A stretch of 64,000 bases of DNA from the NCBI RefSeq assembly GCF_000716605.1, contig NZ_JNXE01000002.1, forward strand, positions 442,298-506,297, read 5' to 3'. The notes below the pieces were generated by a model. That model had not been told where the DNA came from, searched no databases, and saw only the letters and a list, made by a program, of their open reading frames with translations. The position numbers and the translations under genes were made by a program. Of the stretch, positions 42,178-49,190 are shown piece after piece; the first letter of the stretch is position 1, and the number at the start of each line of letters is the position of its first letter. This stretch comes from Streptomyces sp. NRRL F-525 (lineage in GTDB: Bacteria > Actinomycetota > Actinomycetes > Streptomycetales > Streptomycetaceae).

Positions 42178-43008
42178 ATGGGAGACACGGCGTTGCCCGA
42201 CAACGGATGGCCGGCCGACCGCATCGACACCGAGCACGCGCACTCCGCGCGGATCTACGACTACATCATGGGCGGGAAGGACTACTACCCCGCCGACAAG
42301 GAGGCGGGCGACGCCATGTCCCGGGAGTGGCCCGCGCTCCCGATCCACATGGTCGCCAACCGGGACTGGATGAACCGGGCCGTGCGCTGGCTCGCCGAGG
42401 AAGCGGGCGTACGCCAGTTCCTGGACGTCGGCACCGGCATCCCCACCTCCCCGAACCTGCACGAGATCGCCCAGCAGGTGGCTCCCGAGTCACGGGTGGT
42501 CTACGTCGACAACGACCCCATCGTCCTCACCCTCTCCCAGGGTCTGCTCTCCAGCACGGCCGAGGGCAGGACGTCGTACATCGAGGCCGACTTCCGTGAG
42601 CCGTCCACGATCCTCGACGCGCCGGAGCTGCGCGAGACCCTGGACCTCTCCCGTCCGGTGGCGCTGACGGTGATCGCCATCGTGCACTTCATGCTCGACG
42701 CGGACGACGCGGTGGGCGTCGTACGGCGCCTGCTGGAGCCGCTCCCCTCGGGCAGTTACCTCGCGATGTCGATCGGCACCGCCGAGTTCGCGCCGCACGA
42801 GGTGGGCCGCGTCGCCCGCGAGTACGCGGCCCGCGACATGCCGATGCGGCTGCGCACCATCGACGAGGCCCACGAGTTCTTCGACGGTCTTGAGCTGGTC
42901 GAACCCGGCATCGTCCAGGTCCACAAGTGGCACCCGGACGGCACGGGCGAGCAGGACATACGCGACGAGGACATCGCGATGTACGGGGCGGTCGCGCGCA
43001 AGCCGTGA
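42178..43008 (+). CDS. SAM-dependent methyltransferase, DUF574 family
   Basis: 276 residues if started at the ATG at 42178. The TTG at 42193 has GGAG eight bases upstream and may be the true start, removing five residues. HSARIYDYIMGGKDYYPADKEAGD is the N-terminal DUF574 (S-adenosyl methyltransferase) signature. FLDVGTGIPTSPNLHEIA is the SAM-binding loop and VVYVDNDPIVL the acidic ribose-binding segment. The family is abundant in Streptomyces; its methyl acceptor is mostly unknown. It lies 47 bases after the DUF397 gene, in the same signalling cluster, and ends at a strong terminator. Confidence 0.9.
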   Translation: MGDTALPDNGWPADRIDTEHAHSARIYDYIMGGKDYYPADKEAGDAMSREWPALPIHMVANRDWMNRAVRWLAEEAGVRQFLDVGTGIPTSPNLHEIAQQVAPESRVVYVDNDPIVLTLSQGLLSSTAEGRTSYIEADFREPSTILDAPELRETLDLSRPVALTVIAIVHFMLDADDAVGVVRRLLEPLPSGSYLAMSIGTAEFAPHEVGRVAREYAARDMPMRLRTIDEAHEFFDGLELVEPGIVQVHKWHPDGTGEQDIRDEDIAMYGAVARKP

Positions 43009-43033
43009 CCCCAGCCGGTCCCCGGAAATGATC

Positions 43034-43069
43034 GAGGGGCGGTTCCGGATTTCTCCGGAACCGCCCCTC
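43034..43069. terminator. Perfect 16-bp hairpin, shared terminator of methyltransferase and tRNA-Pro
   Basis: GAGGGGCGGTTCCGGA (43034-43049) pairs completely with TCCGGAACCGCCCCTC (43054-43069) around a 4-base loop. It sits between the convergent methyltransferase stop (43008) and the 3' end of the tRNA gene (43088), so it can end transcription from both sides. Confidence 0.85.
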
Positions 43070-43087
43070 ATCTACGACTCTGTCGAG

Positions 43088-43161
<74 letters not shown>

Positions 43162-43221
43162 CTCGCGCCGCACCCGTCAGTCCGGGTGAACGCGCAGGTA
43201 AACCCTACCGCATACGGCGGG

Positions 43222-44136
43222 TCACTTCGGCGGCGTCGGGGTGTCGTGGGTCCGGTACATCGCCTGGATGTCCAACTCCAGCTGGACGGTGGGTCCCACA
43301 ACGGCGATGCCCCGGGCCAGCATGCTCCGCCAGTTGAGGGTGTAGTCCTCGCGGTGCAGCTCTGCCGTGGCCAGGGCCGCGCAGCGGAGTTCCTCGGCGT
43401 AGCCGCCGTTGACCGTGCCCAGATACGTGGTGTCCAGGTTCACCGAGCGGCTCACGCCGTGCATCGTCAGCGAGCCCTGGAGCGTCCACTTGCTGCCGCC
43501 GCGGTAGGCGAACCGGGTGCTGGCGAAGTCGATGTACGGGTAGCGCTCCACGTCGAGGAAGTCGCCGGAGCGCAGGTGGTTGTCGCGCGTGGTGTTGCCG
43601 GTGGTGATGCTGGACGCGTCGATACGGACGTGGACCCGGGAGTCGGTCATCTCCTGGGCGACCTGGATACCGCCCTGAAACCGCTCGAACCGGCCGTGCA
43701 CATGGGCCATGCCGACATGCTTGGCGATGAAGCGGATCGCGGTGTGCGGTGGGTCGAAGAGCCAGGTGCCGGGTGGCGGGAGTTCCTGGGCGCGGCCGGG
43801 CTGGAGCCAGACGCGTTCCGTGGGCTCGGCGAACCCGGCGACGATCTCGACCGTCTCCTGGTGCGGCTGGAGACCCTGGGCGGAGACGAGGAGGCTGTAG
43901 CGGCCGGGCGGCAGCGCCGCGAGGAAGAAGCCGTACGGGTCGGTCGTACCGGAGGCGGTGACGCGGTGCGAGTCGAGAGCCGTCACCGTCACGTCGGCGG
44001 AGGCCATGGGCACGCCCATCGGGTCGACGATCTCCCGGCCGAGGCCGCCCGCGCCGGGCGGGAGGGGGAGCGAGAGGCCCGCCGCCGGGGCGGAGGCGCC
44101 TTGGGGCAGCCAGCGCCGGAGCAGTGCGAGGGCCAT
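43222..44136 (-). CDS. YceI-domain protein with N-terminal carboxypeptidase-regulatory-like domain
   Basis: 304 residues from the ATG at 44136, with GAAAGG eight bases upstream; a GTG nine bases earlier overlaps that ribosome binding site. Residues about 30-115 are a transthyretin-like carboxypeptidase regulatory fold (GREIVDPMGVPMASADVTVTAL, DPYGFFLAALPPGRYSLLVSA). Residues 120-295 are a YceI lipocalin-like barrel (GTWLFDPPHTAIRFIAKHVGMAHVHGRFERFQGGI, FASTRFAYRGGSKWTLQGSLTMHGVSRSVNL). YceI proteins bind isoprenoid or fatty amphiphiles. No obvious signal peptide is present. A long palindrome lies 63 bases upstream and matches one at the aromatic-regulator promoter. Confidence 0.88.
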   Translation of the reverse strand: MALALLRRWLPQGASAPAAGLSLPLPPGAGGLGREIVDPMGVPMASADVTVTALDSHRVTASGTTDPYGFFLAALPPGRYSLLVSAQGLQPHQETVEIVAGFAEPTERVWLQPGRAQELPPPGTWLFDPPHTAIRFIAKHVGMAHVHGRFERFQGGIQVAQEMTDSRVHVRIDASSITTGNTTRDNHLRSGDFLDVERYPYIDFASTRFAYRGGSKWTLQGSLTMHGVSRSVNLDTTYLGTVNGGYAEELRCAALATAELHREDYTLNWRSMLARGIAVVGPTVQLELDIQAMYRTHDTPTPPK

Positions 44137-44198
44137 GGTGATCACCTTTCTTCACAGCAGTCGTACGCTGCCGATCCTGAAGGCATCGCCGCCGCCGC

Positions 44199-44221
44199 GG
44201 GTGTCTCATATCGAGACACCC
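44199..44221. promoter_or_regulatory. 9+5+9 palindrome upstream of YceI gene
   Basis: Arms GGGTGTCTC and GAGACACCC are perfectly complementary around ATATC. The inner 17 bases differ from the palindrome at 51018-51034 only in the central spacer, so the same protein probably binds both. Confidence 0.65.
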
Positions 44222-44223
44222 GT

Positions 44224-44970
44224 TCATCCGGTCTCCGCGTAGCGACGGACGATCGGCTCCAGGTAGTCCGCGTGCGGGCCGACCAGGAGCGGGAGTTGGG
44301 CCGTCGAGTGGATGAGGAAGATGTTGTCCAGCTCCGGCTCGCGGCCCTGGGCCCGCTCCGCCGCCGCCATCGCCTCGAACCGCTCGCGCAGCCGCGCCTC
44401 GGGGAGGGACGGGGCGCGGAACAGGACACCGATGCCGCCGTTTCCGGCGCGGGTGACGTTCCAGAAGGTGAGGTCGTCGGGCGAGGTGTCGATGCCGGTC
44501 TCCTCGATCAACTCCCGTGCGGCGTGGCGCCGCAGGGCCGCGAGGTCGAGGGGCGCGTCACCCTCGGGCGGCTCCAGCGAGCCTCCCGGCAGCTGCCAAC
44601 GCCCGGGTGCCGCCGTCGAGTTCGACATCCGGCCGACCAACAGGCGTCCGTCGTCAGCCGGTTGGAGGACGGAGACGAAGAACGACGGCAGCCACGAGGT
44701 CGAGAACGGGACGCGTCGGAGGGCGAAGTGCCGGTACGTCGTCCTGACCCAGGAGATGGCGAGGCCGTCCGGTCCCTCCCGCCGCGCACCCGCGCACACC
44801 AGGACCGGTCCATCGAAGAAGCTCGGGTTGTCCCGTACCTTCGCGTCCCACACCCGGTCCATCGCCTGCCGCTCCTCGGGCGTGAGCCGAGGAGCGGCGG
44901 TCTCGACGAGCCGGAGCCGGTGGACGTCCAGGAGTTCCCCGCCGGAACCCCGCGCACTCTGTTCGATCAT
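44224..44970 (-). CDS. NUDIX hydrolase with insertion in the NUDIX box
   Basis: 248 residues from the ATG at 44970; the ribosome binding site is weak. The NUDIX motif is GGSLEPPEGDAPLDLAALRRHAARELIEETGI. The catalytic helix REL-EETG is intact, but about nine extra residues separate it from the G-loop compared with the usual GX5EX7REUXEEXGU. Such proteins cleave nucleoside diphosphates linked to another group. The N-terminal 90 residues (RQAMDRVWDAKVRDNPSFFDGPVL) are a family-specific extension. The 87 bases after its stop lead into the YceI gene on the same strand. Confidence 0.85.
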   Translation of the reverse strand: MIEQSARGSGGELLDVHRLRLVETAAPRLTPEERQAMDRVWDAKVRDNPSFFDGPVLVCAGARREGPDGLAISWVRTTYRHFALRRVPFSTSWLPSFFVSVLQPADDGRLLVGRMSNSTAAPGRWQLPGGSLEPPEGDAPLDLAALRRHAARELIEETGIDTSPDDLTFWNVTRAGNGGIGVLFRAPSLPEARLRERFEAMAAAERAQGREPELDNIFLIHSTAQLPLLVGPHADYLEPIVRRYAETG

Positions 44971-44996
44971 CACGTCATGCTGGCATACAGGCCGGG

Positions 44997-46457
44997 TCAG
45001 TTGAGCGCGCCGGGAGCCATCACCGACGCCTCCTCCTCCGCCTTCAGGAGCGCCGACTCGGAGCCCCCGACCGTCTTTCCTCCGCTACGGCCGGACCGTC
45101 GCGGCACCAGGAGCGCGGCCAGTGCGGCACCGAGGAGCAGCACCGCGAGCAGCGTGAACCCGTGGGTGTACCCGGAGTCGTAGGGCAGGCCCGAGGGCTG
45201 GAGGTGGCCGGTGACCAGGACGCTGGTCACCGCGGCGCCGATCGAGCCGCCGATGGTGCGGATGTTGGCGTTCATGCCGGTGGCGGCGCCGGTCTGCTCG
45301 GGCGGGACGCTGCCGACGATGAGGTTGGCCATGGAGGCGAAGGCGAGTCCGATGCCGAGGCCGAAGATGCCTGCCACCAGGGCGATCTGCCACTGCTGGT
45401 CGTGCCAGAGGGCGAGGATCGTGCAGGCGACCGCGCCGAGGGCGGCACCGGTGGTGAGCAGGGCCTTGGCGCCGACGATCGGTTCCAGGCGGCCGCTGAG
45501 CACGCCCGAGACGAACATCGCGATCAGCATCGGGAGCATGAGGAGTCCGGACGCGGTCACGCTGGCGCCGAAGCCGTAACCGGCGGACGACGGGGTCTGG
45601 ACGAAGCCGGGCAGGAAGGACCAGATCGCGTACATGCCGGCGCCGAACAGCAGCGCGGCGGTGTTGGTGGTCCACACGGACGGCAGGCGCATCACCTTGA
45701 GGTCGATGAGCGGGCTGCTGGAGCGGGCCTCGGACAACAGCCAGGCCGCGAAGAGGACGACGGCCGCGGCGAACAGGCCGACGACCCGCACGGAGCCCCA
45801 GCCCCAGATGCCTGCCTGGCTCAGCGGCAGCAGCAGGGCGACCAGCCAGCCGGAAAGGAGTACGGCGCCGAGCCAATTGACGTGCCCCTGGGCGCGGTTG
45901 GGCGACTCGGGGACGTAGCGCACGGCGATGAGGGTGGTGACGGCGACGATGCCGACCGGGAACCAGAACAGCCAGCGGTAGTCGAGCGCGGTCACGATGG
46001 GCCCTGCGGCCACCATGCCGACGCCACCGCCCGCGGCGATCACGGCGGACAGGTTGCTGATACTGCCCGGCACTCGGGACGCGTCGAACTCGTCGCGGAT
46101 GATGCCGAAGGACAGCGGGAACAGCGCGCCGCCGACGCCCTGGACGACCCGGGCGATGATCAGCACGCCGATGTTGGGCGCGAGCGCGGCGACCAGACAG
46201 CCCGCGAGGACGGCCAGGAGGACGGCGACGAGGGTGCGCTTCTTGCCGACCAGGTCGCCGACGCGGCCGAGTATCGGAGTGAAGACCGAGGCGGACAGCA
46301 GGTAGGCCGTCATCACCCAGGTCGCGGTGGACTGGGAGGTGTGGAGCGCGTGCTGGACGGTCGGCAGGGCCGGCGCGATCAGCGACTGCAGCATGGAGAA
46401 CACGCCCGCACCGGTCGCGAGGACCGCGAAGGTGAGGCGGGAGGACTTGCGGGGCAT
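44997..46457 (-). CDS. MFS drug exporter, DHA2 (14-TM) type
   Basis: 486 residues with about 14 hydrophobic segments. Motif A is GRVGDLVGKKRTLV, and motif C-like glycines lie in the fifth helix region (GGGVGMVAAGPIV). These mark a proton-coupled antiporter of the EmrB/QacA class. It is divergent from a TetR regulator, with two palindromic operators between them, the standard layout for a drug- or metabolite-inducible efflux system. The stop lies 26 bases before the NUDIX gene on the same strand. Confidence 0.92.
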   Translation of the reverse strand: MPRKSSRLTFAVLATGAGVFSMLQSLIAPALPTVQHALHTSQSTATWVMTAYLLSASVFTPILGRVGDLVGKKRTLVAVLLAVLAGCLVAALAPNIGVLIIARVVQGVGGALFPLSFGIIRDEFDASRVPGSISNLSAVIAAGGGVGMVAAGPIVTALDYRWLFWFPVGIVAVTTLIAVRYVPESPNRAQGHVNWLGAVLLSGWLVALLLPLSQAGIWGWGSVRVVGLFAAAVVLFAAWLLSEARSSSPLIDLKVMRLPSVWTTNTAALLFGAGMYAIWSFLPGFVQTPSSAGYGFGASVTASGLLMLPMLIAMFVSGVLSGRLEPIVGAKALLTTGAALGAVACTILALWHDQQWQIALVAGIFGLGIGLAFASMANLIVGSVPPEQTGAATGMNANIRTIGGSIGAAVTSVLVTGHLQPSGLPYDSGYTHGFTLLAVLLLGAALAALLVPRRSGRSGGKTVGGSESALLKAEEEASVMAPGALN

Positions 46458-46534
46458 CGAGAGCCTCTCCGGAACAAGCGAACGGGGGTGCGCCCGCGCA
46501 TTGCGCTACGGCGGAACGCGCCCACACTGCTAAA

Positions 46535-46552
46535 GTGGAGGTACCCCTCCAC
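46535..46552. promoter_or_regulatory. TetR operator candidate 1: GTGGAGG-TACC-CCTCCAC
   Basis: A perfect 7-base inverted repeat with a 4-base spacer in the MFS/TetR intergenic region, 78 bases from the MFS start. Confidence 0.75.
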
Positions 46553-46557
46553 CATAA

Positions 46558-46573
46558 CGGAGGCACACCTCCG
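46558..46573. promoter_or_regulatory. TetR operator candidate 2: CGGAGG-CACA-CCTCCG
   Basis: A second palindrome sharing the GGAGG-N4-CCTCC core. Its centre is 22 bases from that of the first, about two helical turns, so two dimers could bind on the same face. It ends 33 bases before the TetR start. Confidence 0.75.
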
Positions 46574-46605
46574 GTTCAACCGGGCCCCACCCAAGGGAGG
46601 CACCC

Positions 46606-47184
46606 GTGACGGCCCAGCCGTTCCCCGTCAGCGAGATCGTCGCGGCCCAGAGACCCCACCGCAAGGACGCGGCGCGCAACTACGACGCCCTGCTGACCGC
46701 GGCCCGCGAGGCCTTCGCGGAGCACGGCTCGGAGGCGTCGCTGGAGGACATCGCGCGCCGCGCGGGCGTCGGCATCGGCACGCTGTACCGCAATTTCCCG
46801 ACCCGCCGGACCCTCTTCGAGAGCGTCTACGCGGACGAGGTGAACGCGCTGTGCCAGGTCGCTCTGACCGTCGCCGACCAGGAGCCGTGGGAGGCGCTGG
46901 CCTCGTGGCTGAACCGTTTCGCGGGCTACATGGTGACCAAGCAGGCGGTGCGCGAGGCGCTGGACAACGACTCGGAGATCTTCGGGACCTGCCGCGAGTC
47001 GATGTTCTCGGCGGGCGGTCCGCTGTTCGAGCGCGCGCAGAAGGCGGGCGTCGCCCGCACGGACATGGATTTCGGTGATCTGCTGCGCCTGGTGGCCGGG
47101 GTCACCGGGACGAAGTTCACGGACGACGCCCAGCGCGACCGCGTCCTGGCGATCGCACTGGACGGCGTCCGCACGAACCAGTGA
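46606..47184 (+). CDS. TetR-family repressor of the divergent MFS exporter
   Basis: 192 residues. The GTG at 46606 follows AAGGGAGG. The N-terminal helix-turn-helix is AREAFAEHGSEASLEDIARRAGVGIGTLYRNFPTRRTLFESVYADEV. The C-terminal helices form a ligand pocket of the kind seen in SACE_7040-like regulators (LVAGVTGTKFTDDAQRDRVLAIALDGV). The paired GGAGG-N4-CCTCC palindromes directly upstream are its likely operators, controlling itself and the exporter. Confidence 0.92.
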   Translation: MTAQPFPVSEIVAAQRPHRKDAARNYDALLTAAREAFAEHGSEASLEDIARRAGVGIGTLYRNFPTRRTLFESVYADEVNALCQVALTVADQEPWEALASWLNRFAGYMVTKQAVREALDNDSEIFGTCRESMFSAGGPLFERAQKAGVARTDMDFGDLLRLVAGVTGTKFTDDAQRDRVLAIALDGVRTNQ

Positions 47185-47224
47185 CCGCACGAACCACTGA
47201 CCGCGCAGACCGCCGAACGGCCGT

Positions 47225-48295
47225 CTATGTGGGGGGTGTTCCCTCGTACGCGGCGCGCAACAGCGCGAGCACCCCGTCCTCGGTGACCGGCCGGGGGTTG
47301 GCGTACGCCTGGCTCACCACCTGCGCGGCCGCCGTCGCCAAGTCACTCTCCCTCAGGCCGAGTTCGGCGAGCGAGCGCGGTGCGTCGAGCCGCCGCGCCA
47401 GGTCCCACAGGGCGCGCGGGGCATCCTCGGCGTCCAGCGCGCGGGCCACGGTGGCGGCGGCTTCCGGTGCGGCGGGCGCATTATACGCCAGCGCGTACGG
47501 CAGCACCACGGTGTGCGTCTCGGCGTGGGGCAGGCCGAAGGTGCCGCCGAGGACGTGGCACAGCTTGTGGTGCAGGCCCATGGTCGTGGCCCCGAGGCAG
47601 GAACCGCACAGCCACGCCCCGTACAGCGCACCGCCCCGGGCCGCCAACAACCTTGGTTCGGCGGCCAGTTGGGGCAGCACACTCGAGAGCGCCGCTACGC
47701 CTTCCTCCGCCATGAGGCCGATCAGGGGCGAGGTGTCCGGGGCGTACAGGGCCTCCACGGCGTGCGCGATCGCGTTGATGCCGCTGGTCACCGTGAGCGG
47801 GACGGGGAGTTCCAGGGTGAGTTCGGGGTCGTAGACGACGCTGCGGGGCAGGACGGCGGGGTCGCGGCCGGTGCGTTTGGCGCCGTTCTCGGTGAGGCCC
47901 CAGACCGGGGTCATCTCGGAGCCGGCGTAGGTGGAGGGCACGGCGATCAGCGGGAGGCCGGTGCGCAGGGCGATCGCCTTGCCGAGGCCGACCGCCGAGC
48001 CGCCGCCGACCGCTACGCAGCCGTCGGCGCTCAGAGTGCGCGCCAACTCGACCGCGCGGTCGGCGACTTCGACCGGGACGTGCATCTTCGCCTCCGCGTG
48101 CACGCCGACGCACACCTCCCCCAGCGAGTCGGCGACCGCCCGCGCGGTCTCGGCACCCCGGGCACCCGAGAGCACCAACACCCGCCGCAGACCGAGCCGT
48201 TCGGCCTCACCGGCGGTCGCGGTGAGCGCGGCGCCGGGGCGGAAGACGACGCGCATGGGCTGAGCGTCGTAGGCGAAGTCCAGGAAGTTCTTCAT
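47225..48295 (-). CDS. Maleylacetate reductase
   Basis: 356 residues. The ATG at 48295 overlaps the stop of the dioxygenase gene (ATGA). It is an iron-containing alcohol dehydrogenase fold: the NAD-binding region is DGCVAVGGGSAVGLGKAIALRTGLPLIAVPSTYAGSEMTPVWGLTENG, and GLHHKLCHVLGGTFGLPHAETHTVVLP contains the His cluster where related dehydrogenases bind metal. Maleylacetate reductase converts maleylacetate to 3-oxoadipate with NAD(P)H, the last step of hydroxyquinol catabolism before the beta-ketoadipate pathway. Its coupling to a hydroxyquinol-type dioxygenase strongly supports this role. Confidence 0.92.
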   Translation of the reverse strand: MKNFLDFAYDAQPMRVVFRPGAALTATAGEAERLGLRRVLVLSGARGAETARAVADSLGEVCVGVHAEAKMHVPVEVADRAVELARTLSADGCVAVGGGSAVGLGKAIALRTGLPLIAVPSTYAGSEMTPVWGLTENGAKRTGRDPAVLPRSVVYDPELTLELPVPLTVTSGINAIAHAVEALYAPDTSPLIGLMAEEGVAALSSVLPQLAAEPRLLAARGGALYGAWLCGSCLGATTMGLHHKLCHVLGGTFGLPHAETHTVVLPYALAYNAPAAPEAAATVARALDAEDAPRALWDLARRLDAPRSLAELGLRESDLATAAAQVVSQAYANPRPVTEDGVLALLRAAYEGTPPT

Positions 48296-49149
48296 GCTCG
48301 GTCCAGGACGAGGTCGAAGCGGGCGTGGCGGAAGGGGTTCTCGATGCCGAACTCCCGTGCCAGGGACGGGTCGTCGGTCGGGGTGAAGTCCTCGACGAGG
48401 CTCTGCTTGACGGCGAAGACCGCGTCGGAGTCCAAGTAGTCGCTGCCCGCCACGAAGATGTGGGTGGTGACCGGGGTGTGGCCCTCGACCGAGGCGATGA
48501 AGTGGATGTGGGCGGGGCGGTAGGGGTGGCGGCCCGTCGCTTTGAGGAGTTCGCCTACCGGGCCGTCCGTCGGGATGGGGTACGGGCTCGGGACGCAGGT
48601 GCGGAACCAGAAGCGGCCCTCGGCGTCCGCGGTGAACAACCCCCGGCCGTTGCCCGGGGGTTGGACGTCCGGCTGCTGCACGTCGTAGAAGCCGTTGCCG
48701 TCGGCCTGCCACACGTCGAGGAGCGCGCCGGGGAGCGGGGTGCCGTCGCCGGAGACGATCCGGCCGCTGACCACGCAGGGCTCGCCGCCGCCCAACAGGT
48801 CGATGTTCGCGCCGAGTTCGCGGACCGGGGACTCGGTCATGTGGAAGGGGCCCAGCACCGTCGACTCGGTGGAACCGGCCGCATGGTCGCCGTTGATGGT
48901 CTCCACCAGCATCGACAGGCCGAGCACGTCCGACAGGAGGATGAACTCCTGCCGGGTGTCCGTGCACATCTTCCCGGTCTCCGTCAGGAAGCCGATCGCC
49001 CGCTCCCACTCCGCCTGGGTCAGGCGGGTCTCCCGCGCGAACGCGTGGAGGTGCCGGATCAGACCGGTCAGCAGTTCACGCAGGCGGGGATCGGCCGTCC
49101 CCTCCAGACTGGCGACGGCCTCGTCCGTGACGGTGACGTCAGTGGTCAT
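48292..49149 (-). CDS. Intradiol dioxygenase, hydroxyquinol 1,2-dioxygenase type
   Basis: 285 residues. The N-terminal helical dimerisation domain (WERAIGFLTETGKMCTDTRQEFILLSDVLGLSMLVETIN) is typical of hydroxyquinol and catechol 1,2-dioxygenases. The catalytic domain has TESTVLGPFH, DVWQADGNGFYDVQ with the first Fe-ligand Tyr, and HPYRPAHIHF with the second Tyr and a His; THIF supplies the other His. It opens 1,2,4-trihydroxybenzene to maleylacetate using O2 and Fe(III). It lies 41 bases after the monooxygenase gene and is coupled to the reductase. Confidence 0.92.
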   Translation of the reverse strand: MTTDVTVTDEAVASLEGTADPRLRELLTGLIRHLHAFARETRLTQAEWERAIGFLTETGKMCTDTRQEFILLSDVLGLSMLVETINGDHAAGSTESTVLGPFHMTESPVRELGANIDLLGGGEPCVVSGRIVSGDGTPLPGALLDVWQADGNGFYDVQQPDVQPPGNGRGLFTADAEGRFWFRTCVPSPYPIPTDGPVGELLKATGRHPYRPAHIHFIASVEGHTPVTTHIFVAGSDYLDSDAVFAVKQSLVEDFTPTDDPSLAREFGIENPFRHARFDLVLDRA

Positions 49150-49190
49150 TGCGGCTCCCTACCCTGTGCGAACTGCCCCTGTGTGAAATG

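Noticed and set aside
40405..42462. A 685-residue minus-strand frame
   Set aside because: It runs antisense through the DUF5753, DUF397 and methyltransferase genes and into the HATPase gene in another frame; no domain is visible.
43186..45183. A 665-residue plus-strand frame across the YceI and NUDIX genes
   Set aside because: It spans two well-supported opposite-strand genes and contains no recognisable motif.
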